IMG/VR virus record: IMGVR_UViG_3300042691_010680
Span: 1 to 20,902 of that record
Direction: 5' to 3' (one strand)
Length of the DNA: 20,902 bases
DNA from: a virus
Shown: in pieces, positions 15,845-20,902 of the stretch
Layout: each line of letters starts with the position of its first letter
Position numbering within the stretch: the stretch's first letter is position 1
The notes under the pieces: generated by a model
Database searches by the model: none
Seen by the model: the letters and a program-made list of their open reading frames with translations, nothing else
Told to the model about the DNA's origin: nothing
Position numbers and translations under genes: made by a program

Positions 15845-16371
15845 TAACCTTCGTATATGGCTGAGTTAGCGTCATGTTCAAATACTTCGGCAGAGCGAAG
15901 TCGAACACCTTGTCCAGTAGGGTAACGTGCTTCAAATGTTCTTCCATCTGGGTGAATCCATGCTCTACCTTCCTTGTATGCTTCAAGGATTTCGTTCATT
16001 GTGCGATAGGCTAGTTCTGCAAACTTTTCGCAGCCTACGCCTTCAACAAAACGTAAATCAATGATTCCCATGTTTTTAAAACCACCTTGGATTCGGTTCA
16101 GTTCCACAAATGTATTGCGTTCTGGATCATCATTTGCAATAATTAGAGTATGATCAAATTGCCATTCGCTCCATTCTTTAAATGCTTTGAGTCCACCAAA
16201 GTCCATAACCCAATTACGATCATCTAGTGTTTCTGATTCAAACACCAGCCTAATACCAATTGAGTATCCGTGTAGTAGTGAGCAGTGACTATGTGTACTT
16301 CTCCACTGTCTAAAACAGCATGAAAGTCCTCGGTCGTTGCCGTAAGTTTTTGTTGAAATATATTTTGCCAT
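15844..16371 (-). CDS. queD: QueD/6-pyruvoyl-tetrahydropterin synthase-like protein
   Basis: 175 aa. Family signatures: C30-x3-H34-G-Y36 in place of the usual C-x3-H-G-H, VMDFGGLK (55-62), FDHTLI (72-77) with the catalytic D73-H74 pair, and a C-terminal SAEVFEHDANSAIY (160-173) carrying the substrate-binding Glu. The canonical enzymes convert dihydroneopterin triphosphate to 6-carboxy-tetrahydropterin (7-deazaguanine/queuosine route) or pyruvoyl-tetrahydropterin. The last zinc-binding His of HGH is Tyr here; nearby H27 and H29 might take part. I recall the same HGY variant in marine T4-like phages. No QueC, QueE or GTP cyclohydrolase lies in the window, so the pathway is incomplete here. A strong AAGGAG ribosome site precedes the ATG. 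Confidence 0.85.
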   Translation of the reverse strand: MAKYISTKTYGNDRGLSCCFRQWRSTHSHCSLLHGYSIGIRLVFESETLDDRNWVMDFGGLKAFKEWSEWQFDHTLIIANDDPERNTFVELNRIQGGFKNMGIIDLRFVEGVGCEKFAELAYRTMNEILEAYKEGRAWIHPDGRTFEARYPTGQGVRLRSAEVFEHDANSAIYEG

Positions 16372-16414
16372 CTCTTCTCTCCTTTATAAGTAGCAAGTTT
16401 GATGACACGCAGAG

Positions 16415-16422
16415 TATTTAGA
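16415..16422 (-). promoter_or_regulatory. T4-late-type promoter box for the QueD-like / GT / oxygenase A operon
   Basis: The minus strand reads TCTAAATA in the 65-nt gap before the QueD-like gene. The predicted leader is 38 nt and contains the AAGGAG ribosome site. The three genes behind it are joined by a TAATG overlap and a 1-nt gap. Confidence 0.45.
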
Positions 16423-16436
16423 GTGGGATGAGCGTC

Positions 16437-17039
16437 TTAGTCCACTTTAACTAGTTCGTCTAAAATACTTTTTAATGTAGTGTTAAAACTAATAACTATT
16501 CTTTCATTATTAGATTTGTTTTCAGTTGTTTCGTGTTCTAGCCAACTTGGAAACAAAACTAATCGTCCAGTAACACTATCAATAGCTGCTAATTCAGAAT
16601 TGTATTGTGTTTCTTGATTGTTGATCTGTGTCATTTTATACGGGCGAAGCGGACTATGGACTAGAAAAGGACAAGATCCTTTTTCTGCTTGTACATAAAA
16701 TGCTCCACTTACTGTACTATTTTCGTGTCTGTGTCTTGTGGTTTTACCACCAGTGGGCATATAGTTATGCCAGCTGTTGGTTATAATTACTTCAGGAAGC
16801 CCTGTTGTCATACAGTAGTTATCTAAACAATCTTTAAACTTTCTCAGTAGTGACGCTAGTGATTCTCTTTTAAGGATATAAGAATTATTAGGAAAATCAG
16901 TATGCCAACTACTGGTACCATTACTAACTAATGAATGATTTTTTATAGGAATATTTTTTAAATCATTAACTATAGGTTCTAAATCGATTTCTGACAAATC
17001 GTAAATACCTATAGCAGTTGGAAACAAATCTAATATCAT
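16437..17039 (-). CDS. 2OG-Fe(II) oxygenase-like protein B, 200 aa
   Basis: A paralogue of the protein at 14533-15141. Shared blocks are the N-terminal F-x-x-x-I-G-I-Y/F-D start, TNSWHNYM (87-94), the iron-site HRHENSTVSGAFYV (103-116), LFPSWLEH (162-169) and R180 before VISFN (182-186). All expected iron and 2-oxoglutarate residues are present. Substrate unknown. The ATG at 17039 has no Shine-Dalgarno; a TTGACA-N17-TAAAAT promoter ends 6 nt before it, as at uvsE. It sits 9 nt after the stop of the GT42-like gene. Two divergent copies around one QueD/GT block suggest either two substrates or an old duplication. Confidence 0.85.
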   Translation of the reverse strand: MILDLFPTAIGIYDLSEIDLEPIVNDLKNIPIKNHSLVSNGTSSWHTDFPNNSYILKRESLASLLRKFKDCLDNYCMTTGLPEVIITNSWHNYMPTGGKTTRHRHENSTVSGAFYVQAEKGSCPFLVHSPLRPYKMTQINNQETQYNSELAAIDSVTGRLVLFPSWLEHETTENKSNNERIVISFNTTLKSILDELVKVD

Positions 17040-17045
17040 ACAATG

Positions 17046-17074
17046 ATTTTATACTAGATTATTAATATTGTCAA
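17046..17074 (-). promoter_or_regulatory. Sigma70 promoter fused to the 2OG oxygenase B start codon
   Basis: On the minus strand TTGACA (perfect), a 17-nt spacer, TAAAAT (5 of 6) and CATTGT lead straight into the ATG at 17039. The geometry is the same as in front of uvsE and predicts a leaderless transcript. Confidence 0.65.
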
Positions 17075-17633
17075 CTGTTATATTTCTTTCATCCCACGTG
17101 TTAGGTAGAACCCAATTATTAGATTGATAAATGGTGAAGTGAATTTTTGGAAAGCATTGGAATACCATACTGATTTGATGCATCCAATACACAGGAGATA
17201 TGTGGTTATGATTACTTTCCTTGTATCCGTCTGTGTCTTTATAAACATTGTTAATCTTGCCGTCATTGCCGTAGAGGTCAAATCCTATGAGCTTAACTTC
17301 TCTTTCTTTAGCATACGTAGCTGCTATTAGTACAGCATAAGGGCCACTGCCCCAATGCCACGGATCATCCCATCGTTCTTTTCCCTTATAGGGAAGGTCT
17401 GGAACTCTACGCATATTTTTGTAATTGTATTGATCTAACCACACGTCTCTTGTATATACAAGAGTGGTTTCATATACACGACGACGTATAGCTTCGTCCA
17501 TCATTCTAGTATCTACACAGACAAGATAGTCCATAAGATAGTCACGCATAATAGCGTTACAACCTACCTTGGGACCTTGTAGTTGATCTATGTCTATGTT
17601 CTTACGGCTTTCGCCATTACCTATTACGTACAT
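17049..17633 (-). CDS. GT42 / DUF115-like predicted transferase, 194 aa
   Basis: It opens with a YVIGNGESRKNIDIDQL segment like the I-x-G-N-G-x-S nucleotide-sugar loop of GT42 sialyltransferases and DUF115/MAF proteins, followed by GCNAIMRDY (about 24-32) and YLVCVDTRMM (about 36-45). A second block, HWGSGPYAVLIAATY with VKLIGFDLYG (about 93-122), resembles the G-S/T-G...A-x-x-x-G-x-x-x-I-x-L-x-G-x-D-F/L-Y region of those enzymes. It is shorter than typical GT42 proteins, so it may be a minimal relative or a separate phage family. I prefer ATG 17633 to ATG 17639: a late-type box overlaps the first ATG and lies exactly 5 nt before the second. No Shine-Dalgarno. Similar unannotated proteins occur in marine T4-like phages. 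Confidence 0.72.
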   Translation of the reverse strand: MYVIGNGESRKNIDIDQLQGPKVGCNAIMRDYLMDYLVCVDTRMMDEAIRRRVYETTLVYTRDVWLDQYNYKNMRRVPDLPYKGKERWDDPWHWGSGPYAVLIAATYAKEREVKLIGFDLYGNDGKINNVYKDTDGYKESNHNHISPVYWMHQISMVFQCFPKIHFTIYQSNNWVLPNTWDERNITVDNINNLV

Positions 17634-17638
17634 AGACA

Positions 17639-17646
17639 TATTTACT
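17639..17646 (-). promoter_or_regulatory. T4-late-type box placed for a leaderless start
   Basis: AGTAAATA on the minus strand, 5 nt (TGTCT), then the ATG at 17633. The predicted start is the A of the ATG. The box overlaps the alternative ATG at 17639 and follows the stop of the membrane-protein gene. Confidence 0.4.
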
Positions 17647-17943
17647 TTAGTTTTTTAAATCTTTCTTTATGTCTTGAAGATCTTGACGAACTGAATCAAA
17701 CTTGTCAGTTGTATTGTTCATAATGATTGCTAGGTCAGCAATCTTGTACAGTGCCCACCACCACCAGATAACTGCTACAAAGAAAAATGTGCCGCTGCCT
17801 ATGATTAATGCTTTCTGATAAAGACTATCCCATCCTATAAAGTAAGATAGACTTAGAAGTGATAGTACAACTATAGGTAATGTGCCTGCGAAAAATGCCC
17901 AGAGCTTTACTTGCTGTGTTGTGCCTTTTAAAAAATTAAACAT
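17647..17943 (-). CDS. Two-helix membrane protein, 98 aa, holin-like topology
   Basis: Residues 14-37 (WAFFAGTLPIVVLSLLSLSY onward) and 45-66 (ALIIGSGTFFFVAVIWWWWA and on) are two clear membrane helices, the second with four Trp in a row. A charged tail of about 25 residues (TDKFDSVRQDLQDIKKDLKN) should be a short amphipathic or coiled-coil helix. Size and topology fit a class II-like holin, but no family signature proves it; a host-membrane modifier is equally possible. I recall similar proteins in T4-like cyanophages. The ATG has a GAGGGAG ribosome site that lies in the right arm of a hairpin, with a late-type promoter in the loop. This arrangement would allow translation mainly from late transcripts, which suits a lysis protein. 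Confidence 0.8.
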   Translation of the reverse strand: MFNFLKGTTQQVKLWAFFAGTLPIVVLSLLSLSYFIGWDSLYQKALIIGSGTFFFVAVIWWWWALYKIADLAIIMNNTTDKFDSVRQDLQDIKKDLKN

Positions 17944-17952
17944 TGATTTTCT

Positions 17953-17976
17953 CCCTCAGGAAAATATTTATGAGGG
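17953..17976 (-). promoter_or_regulatory. Hairpin hiding the ribosome site, with late promoter in its loop
   Basis: On the minus strand CCCTCA and TGAGGG form a perfect 6-bp stem around a 12-nt loop. The right arm is part of the Shine-Dalgarno of the membrane-protein gene. The late box at 17965-17972 overlaps the left arm, so late transcripts lack that arm. Confidence 0.5.
17965..17972 (-). promoter_or_regulatory. T4-late-type promoter box for the membrane-protein gene
   Basis: The minus strand reads CATAAATA, matching NATAAATA. The predicted start is at 17959, giving a 16-nt leader with an exposed GAGGGAG ribosome site. Confidence 0.6.
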
Positions 17977-18001
17977 TTTGTGGAAGATTTAAGTACTGAC
18001 T

Positions 18002-19117
18002 TTAAGGAGCAATCTGACCGAATGGTTTCCATTCTCCAGGAGTTCCGTCTCTAGTGCAGATCCAGCCAACATAGCCTGTTGGTTTTGGTTTTGAATTCCA
18101 AACTATGTCACCAACTTTGTATGCACCATTTGTTGGAATAGCTTCAGCTACTTCTTGCTTCTTGCCTTGGAATTTTACGGGTCCTGCTGTAACTAAATCG
18201 CAGTCTGGATTTTTAACATTGATACCTAACTTACCCTGAACTGTGGTTACAGTTTCAACATTAGATCCAATCGTAATGCGTCCACTAGCACTGATAGAGA
18301 TACGAGCAGTGTTATCTGTGATAATATCAAAGTCGCTAGCAGTCCAGTTACCAATGCGAGTACCTTTGATTGTTTCTACATCAATTACAAACTCGCCGTC
18401 CATACCCGCAACGCTGACAGTACCGTTGGGCGATTCAGTACCGATACCTAATCTCTGTGACGAACTTTCATAAATTAAATATTCGTCAATGTTTAGATCG
18501 CCCTGTGTTCGTAGATTGCGTAGTGTGCCAACAGTGGTTAAACTTGAATTGGCTACAGAAGGACCTAGTTCTCGAGCACTTAGTACTGGTATAGTGCCTA
18601 TTAGATAAGCAGCTTCTTGATGTAGATCTAAAGACTCCGAACTCCAAATTCTATCTGGATTAGCTTGATAGATGAACTGCTTTGTTCCTGCGCCTGTTCT
18701 CCAGAATAAACCTTTGCCGTATACACCTTTGCCTTCTTCTGCTACAAATTCTAAAGGACTTGTTCTTTCGTTTCGTATGTCTGCTGTAATCTCATTAACA
18801 TGTAATTTCTTAGCAGTTATTTCGCCATGAACAAAAAGATTACCTCTAACATTAGTGTCTGTTAATAGATTCTTTACATTTATGTTTTCAGTATGTAAAC
18901 CTTTGTCATTGATTAAAACAACCTGTTGCGTAGCATCGTCTTTAATACCAATGCTGGAAAATTTAATTATTCTGCCGCCGTTGATATGATCGCCAGTAAG
19001 GCTTCTTTTGGCTATTTCAGGTTGAGGAACCGGACGTGTGGCGATGCTCTCTACAGCTTTGTAGAGAGCATCCATTCCCTGTCTTAAATTAAGTAGATCG
19101 CTGTCAATATTGCTCAT
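18002..19117 (-). CDS. Fibre-like structural protein, 371 aa
   Basis: Residues 1-30 are predicted helical (MSNIDSDLLNLRQGMDALYK). Residues 60-115 contain beta-strand fibre repeats (NVKNLLTDTNVRGNLFVHGE, then ITAKKLHV). RLGIGTESPNGTVSVAG (222-238) and GKLGINVKNP (295-304) are recurring phage fibre motifs. The C-terminus (VGDIVWNSKPKPTGYVGWIC at 335-354, ending GTPGEWKPFGQIAP) is a tip domain I know from many marine phage fibres. Probably a short tail fibre or virion appendage. I use ATG 19117; an upstream TTG (19132) would add five residues but overlaps the promoter/hairpin. There is no Shine-Dalgarno. A late-type box lies 5 nt before the ATG, and a 12-bp perfect hairpin is encoded 15 codons inside the gene. 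Confidence 0.85.
   Translation of the reverse strand: MSNIDSDLLNLRQGMDALYKAVESIATRPVPQPEIAKRSLTGDHINGGRIIKFSSIGIKDDATQQVVLINDKGLHTENINVKNLLTDTNVRGNLFVHGEITAKKLHVNEITADIRNERTSPLEFVAEEGKGVYGKGLFWRTGAGTKQFIYQANPDRIWSSESLDLHQEAAYLIGTIPVLSARELGPSVANSSLTTVGTLRNLRTQGDLNIDEYLIYESSSQRLGIGTESPNGTVSVAGMDGEFVIDVETIKGTRIGNWTASDFDIITDNTARISISASGRITIGSNVETVTTVQGKLGINVKNPDCDLVTAGPVKFQGKKQEVAEAIPTNGAYKVGDIVWNSKPKPTGYVGWICTRDGTPGEWKPFGQIAP
19043..19072 (-). repeat. Perfect 12-bp inverted repeat inside the fibre gene start
   Basis: Arms GATGCTCTCTAC and GTAGAGAGCATC flank a 6-nt loop (AAAGCT on the coding strand). It spans codons 16-25 of the 371-aa gene and has no T-run after it, so it is unlikely to be a terminator. 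Confidence 0.8.
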
Positions 19118-19140
19118 GCAAGTATTTATCAAATACCTGC
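19118..19140 (-). repeat. Inverted repeat abutting the fibre start codon
   Basis: Ten-base arms (GCAGGTATTT and AAATACTTGC on the minus strand) with one G-U pair surround a GAT triloop, ending exactly at the base before the ATG at 19117. It contains the late-type box and occupies most of the gap after the 432-aa gene. Confidence 0.65.
19123..19130 (-). promoter_or_regulatory. T4-late-type box placed for a leaderless fibre start
   Basis: GATAAATA on the minus strand, 5 nt (CTTGC), then the ATG at 19117; the predicted +1 is the A of the ATG. No ribosome site is present. Confidence 0.5.
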
Positions 19141-19148
19141 ATCAGTGA

Positions 19149-20447
19149 TTAGTTGACCTTTAGCAATACTGTATCTGCATTAATACGACCATTTAATTTG
19201 GTGTCTGTCGTATTGATATTTTCAAGGAACTTGCGCAGAGCAACCTTACCAGCAGCCTTAAACTCTTTGAGCTGTAGTTCAGGCTTGCGCAGTGTCTTTT
19301 GAACACTGAGTTCTTCGTTGAATCCAATAATTGTAGCACCTTTAACACTTAGACCGCTGCCTGCACGAGCCTGCCCAGTTGGATCAATGTTAGACGCAAC
19401 ATACTTGCCCAACTTGCGTGTTTTGATATTGAACACCCAAAGTTCGCTTGCACCCACAATTTCCACAGGATTGATTGAAGCCAAACTGTTCTTATTGTCC
19501 ACTTTGCAGTACTTGAGTTTGGAAATTAACTTGTCTGCACTTTTGGGCTTAGGTGTGCGAGTCTTACGTGTTGCTTTGCTGGCGTCTACGATAAGCATAC
19601 AAGCGTCTACAAGCGTTTCTAGCGCAGTGATGTAGTTAGACACATCCTGCTTGGTTAGATGGCTGTAGCCTTCTTTGAGCTGCTCCAAAAGATCAACAGC
19701 TTTTGGATCCATCTTCTTTAACTGAGCGGCTGTAGGCATGTTCTGTAGTTCACGGAACTCAGCCAATTCTCCTTCGTAAAAGCCCATAATCTTGCGAGCG
19801 TGGGCCTGCGTTACGCCCGTCCTAACAAAATGCGACTTAAAGTCAAACCCTTTTGGATTAAACTTCTTTTTGTCTGTGATAAATCCTTCCAACCATTCAT
19901 CAATAGCTTCGGCAGCATTAGATGCTTGCTCTGAAATGCGTTCTTGGATAGTAGGAACGTATACGTTGGCTTTGGCTTTTTCTACAATCGCTTCTTGAAC
20001 TACAACTAGTTTGCCCTTTTCAATAGCCTCTTCCAATCGGGCTTTAATCCAGACACTAGAAGGTTTGACTACACCCGAAGTACCAGGCAATGTCTGCCAG
20101 TAATCATCGTGTGCTTTATTGTAGTCAGGCATGCCCGTGCGCAGTAGTTTACAGCTAATCGCAACAACAATGGAAACATCACCTGCTTTGGCGTGTTTGA
20201 TCTGTTCTGCGGTATAATTGTTTTCTTTCATCCAAGCCCAAACGTCAGGCAGTAGATCAGCAACCTTATAATTCTCATAATACCAGTCACGAGCATTACG
20301 TTGGAACTTTAGGTACTCTGCACCGCTCCAAGTTTCCCAGCCTTCAAAGTTGGGTCCAGTAATTTTGTTGCCGCGTTTGATAGCAGGAGCCAATCGCACT
20401 TTCTTCTTGCGCGGAGCCTTGATTGCAGTTTTGGTTGCAGTAGCCAT
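19149..20447 (-). CDS. Conserved marine T4-like phage protein, 432 aa, unknown function
   Basis: The N-terminus is a Lys/Ala/Arg-rich tail (residues 1-30), likely disordered and perhaps nucleic-acid binding. Then comes a helical body with many aromatic residues (GWETWSGAEYLKFQRNARDW near 36-55; LLPDVWAWMKENNY near 65-78) and a PDYNKAHDDYWQTLPGTSG segment (about 107-125). A second basic stretch (KATRKTRTPKPKSADK, near 290-305) precedes a beta-rich part with ELWVFNIKTRKLGKYVA (about 332-348) and a Lys-rich end. I recall proteins with the same layout in T4-like cyanophages, always without function. No catalytic motif is seen. The ATG has an AGAGGGA ribosome site and a near-perfect sigma70 promoter, so it is probably an early gene. 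Confidence 0.82.
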   Translation of the reverse strand: MATATKTAIKAPRKKKVRLAPAIKRGNKITGPNFEGWETWSGAEYLKFQRNARDWYYENYKVADLLPDVWAWMKENNYTAEQIKHAKAGDVSIVVAISCKLLRTGMPDYNKAHDDYWQTLPGTSGVVKPSSVWIKARLEEAIEKGKLVVVQEAIVEKAKANVYVPTIQERISEQASNAAEAIDEWLEGFITDKKKFNPKGFDFKSHFVRTGVTQAHARKIMGFYEGELAEFRELQNMPTAAQLKKMDPKAVDLLEQLKEGYSHLTKQDVSNYITALETLVDACMLIVDASKATRKTRTPKPKSADKLISKLKYCKVDNKNSLASINPVEIVGASELWVFNIKTRKLGKYVASNIDPTGQARAGSGLSVKGATIIGFNEELSVQKTLRKPELQLKEFKAAGKVALRKFLENINTTDTKLNGRINADTVLLKVN

Positions 20448-20479
20448 TTGTTTCCCTCTGAAGTTATCTTACAATGTTT

Positions 20480-20507
20480 ATTATATAGCCAAACAGAGTA
20501 TTGTCAA
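20480..20507 (-). promoter_or_regulatory. Near-consensus sigma70 promoter for the 432-aa gene
   Basis: The minus strand carries TTGACA and TATAAT, both perfect, with a 16-nt spacer. The predicted leader is about 26 nt and includes the AGAGGGA ribosome site. The TTGACA contains the TGA stop of the upstream 101-aa gene, as at uvsE. Confidence 0.75.
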
Positions 20508-20809
20508 GAGAATTTGATTGTGAAAAATGTAAGCTGTTTTTCTGTAAGCATTCCGGTTATCAGGTAATGCATCATTAGTGAACTTGCGTCCATTTGTTTG
20601 TGCAATGTCATTTCTGTTGCATTTTCGCAACACCATTTACCCTTGTCCGAAGTTGCCCATTCTGTTAGATGATGATAGTGATCAAATCTATCTCCAAAAT
20701 TATTTAAATTTGAATCCAAAGCAAATCGATGCAATATCATCTTAGTACGTTTAGGTCCTAGGTAGCTGAGATCTTCTCTGTCATTGAAACCATATTGAGC
20801 TACACTCAT
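20504..20809 (-). CDS. Unknown protein, 101 aa
   Basis: I start this gene at ATG 20809 (MSVAQYGFNDREDLSYLGPK), which lies 1 nt after the TGA of the gene at the window edge and has an AAAGG ribosome site in that gene's end. The frame stays open further upstream, but the codons there belong to the other gene's frame. The product is rich in His, Met and aromatic residues (HRFAL, FDHYHHLTEW, CCENATEMTLHKQM near 70-83, HYLITGMLTEKQL near 87-99). It has no recognisable domain and no clear membrane helix. The Cys pair and several His might bind a metal, but nothing proves it. The stop lies in the -35 box of the next promoter. Confidence 0.7.
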   Translation of the reverse strand: MSVAQYGFNDREDLSYLGPKRTKMILHRFALDSNLNNFGDRFDHYHHLTEWATSDKGKWCCENATEMTLHKQMDASSLMMHYLITGMLTEKQLTFFTIKFS

Positions 20810-20810
20810 G

Positions 20811-20902
20811 TCAGCCTTTGAGTGCGTCGATGACTTGATTTTTGGATTCTTCTCTGAGTTCCAATTTATTAATTGTTTGTAAGCCGCGGAACATTTCTTC
20901 AA
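20811..20902 (-). CDS. C-terminal end of an unknown gene, 5' part outside window
   Basis: Twenty-nine codons and a TGA are visible in a frame different from the 101-aa gene. The residues (EEMFRGLQTINKLELREESK, then NQVIDALKG) are charged and helical, like the end of a real protein. The TGA is followed after one base by the ATG of the 101-aa gene, the tight spacing seen between co-translated phage genes. Too short to identify. Confidence 0.55.
   Translation of the reverse strand, partial: EEMFRGLQTINKLELREESKNQVIDALKG

Noticed and set aside
17386-17402. Short inverted repeat TTCCCT-TAT-AGGGAA
   Set aside because: Six-base arms in coding sequence with no T-run or promoter nearby; expected by chance.
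19118-19132. TTG start five residues upstream for the 371-aa fibre
   Set aside because: It overlaps the stem-loop and late-type box, and the added residues have no support.
20810-20902. Extension of the 101-aa gene's frame to a TTG at the window edge
   Set aside because: The alternative frame ends one base before the ATG at 20809 and reads like a real helical protein end, so a gene boundary is more likely than an extension.

Overview
The window looks like part of the late/structural and accessory region of a T4-like marine myovirus (cyanophage or pelagiphage type). Very large fibre genes open with the short module common in marine T4-like phages. They sit beside a viral IscA-like Fe-S carrier, a QueD/PTPS-like enzyme, 2OG-Fe(II) oxygenases, glycosyltransferase-like proteins and a UV-damage endonuclease. 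T4-late-type promoter boxes (NNTAAATA) lie in front of many genes. The host cannot be read from the sequence. No tRNA, CRISPR or insertion sequence was seen. DNA is AT-rich and almost wholly coding; all genes but one are on the minus strand, so the layout is given right to left.

Right part (20902-17647): the end of an unknown gene, a 101-aa unknown protein, a 431/432-aa basic unknown protein behind a near-perfect sigma70 promoter, a 371-aa fibre-like protein and a 98-aa two-helix membrane protein (holin-like topology). Middle (17633-13170): a GT42/DUF115-like protein, 2OG oxygenase B, the QueD-like enzyme, a glycosyltransferase, 2OG oxygenase A, UvsE and a 97-aa coiled-coil protein followed by a terminator. 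A single plus-strand zinc-ribbon gene (12880-13167) converges on it. Left part (12817-1): IscA-like protein, a 2882-aa giant fibre protein, a 50-aa coupled small ORF, a 149-aa fibre module, a 523-aa fibre protein and a fibre/beta-propeller protein that runs off the left edge.

The most striking structure is in the start regions. Most genes have a Shine-Dalgarno sequence. Five that lack one (uvsE, 2OG oxygenase B, the 371-aa fibre gene, the GT42-like gene and the plus-strand zinc-ribbon gene) instead carry a promoter box at one fixed distance, so that the predicted transcription start falls on the A of the ATG. Two are sigma70 type (TTGACA-N17-TATAAT or TAAAAT-N6-ATG) and three are T4-late type (NNTAAATA-N5-ATG). 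This points to a set of leaderless phage genes of both temporal classes. A second regulatory structure is a late promoter set inside a hairpin that would hide the ribosome binding site of the membrane protein on read-through RNA, an arrangement like T4 gene e. A third is a symmetric, palindromic pair of divergent late promoters between the IscA-like gene and the zinc-ribbon gene.

Functionally, the fibre proteins probably build the host-recognition apparatus. The oxygenase/glycosyltransferase/QueD cluster could modify virion protein, surface sugar or nucleotide substrates; UvsE repairs sunlight damage; the IscA-like protein may support Fe-S loading in the infected cell. These roles are inferred from family resemblance read by eye.
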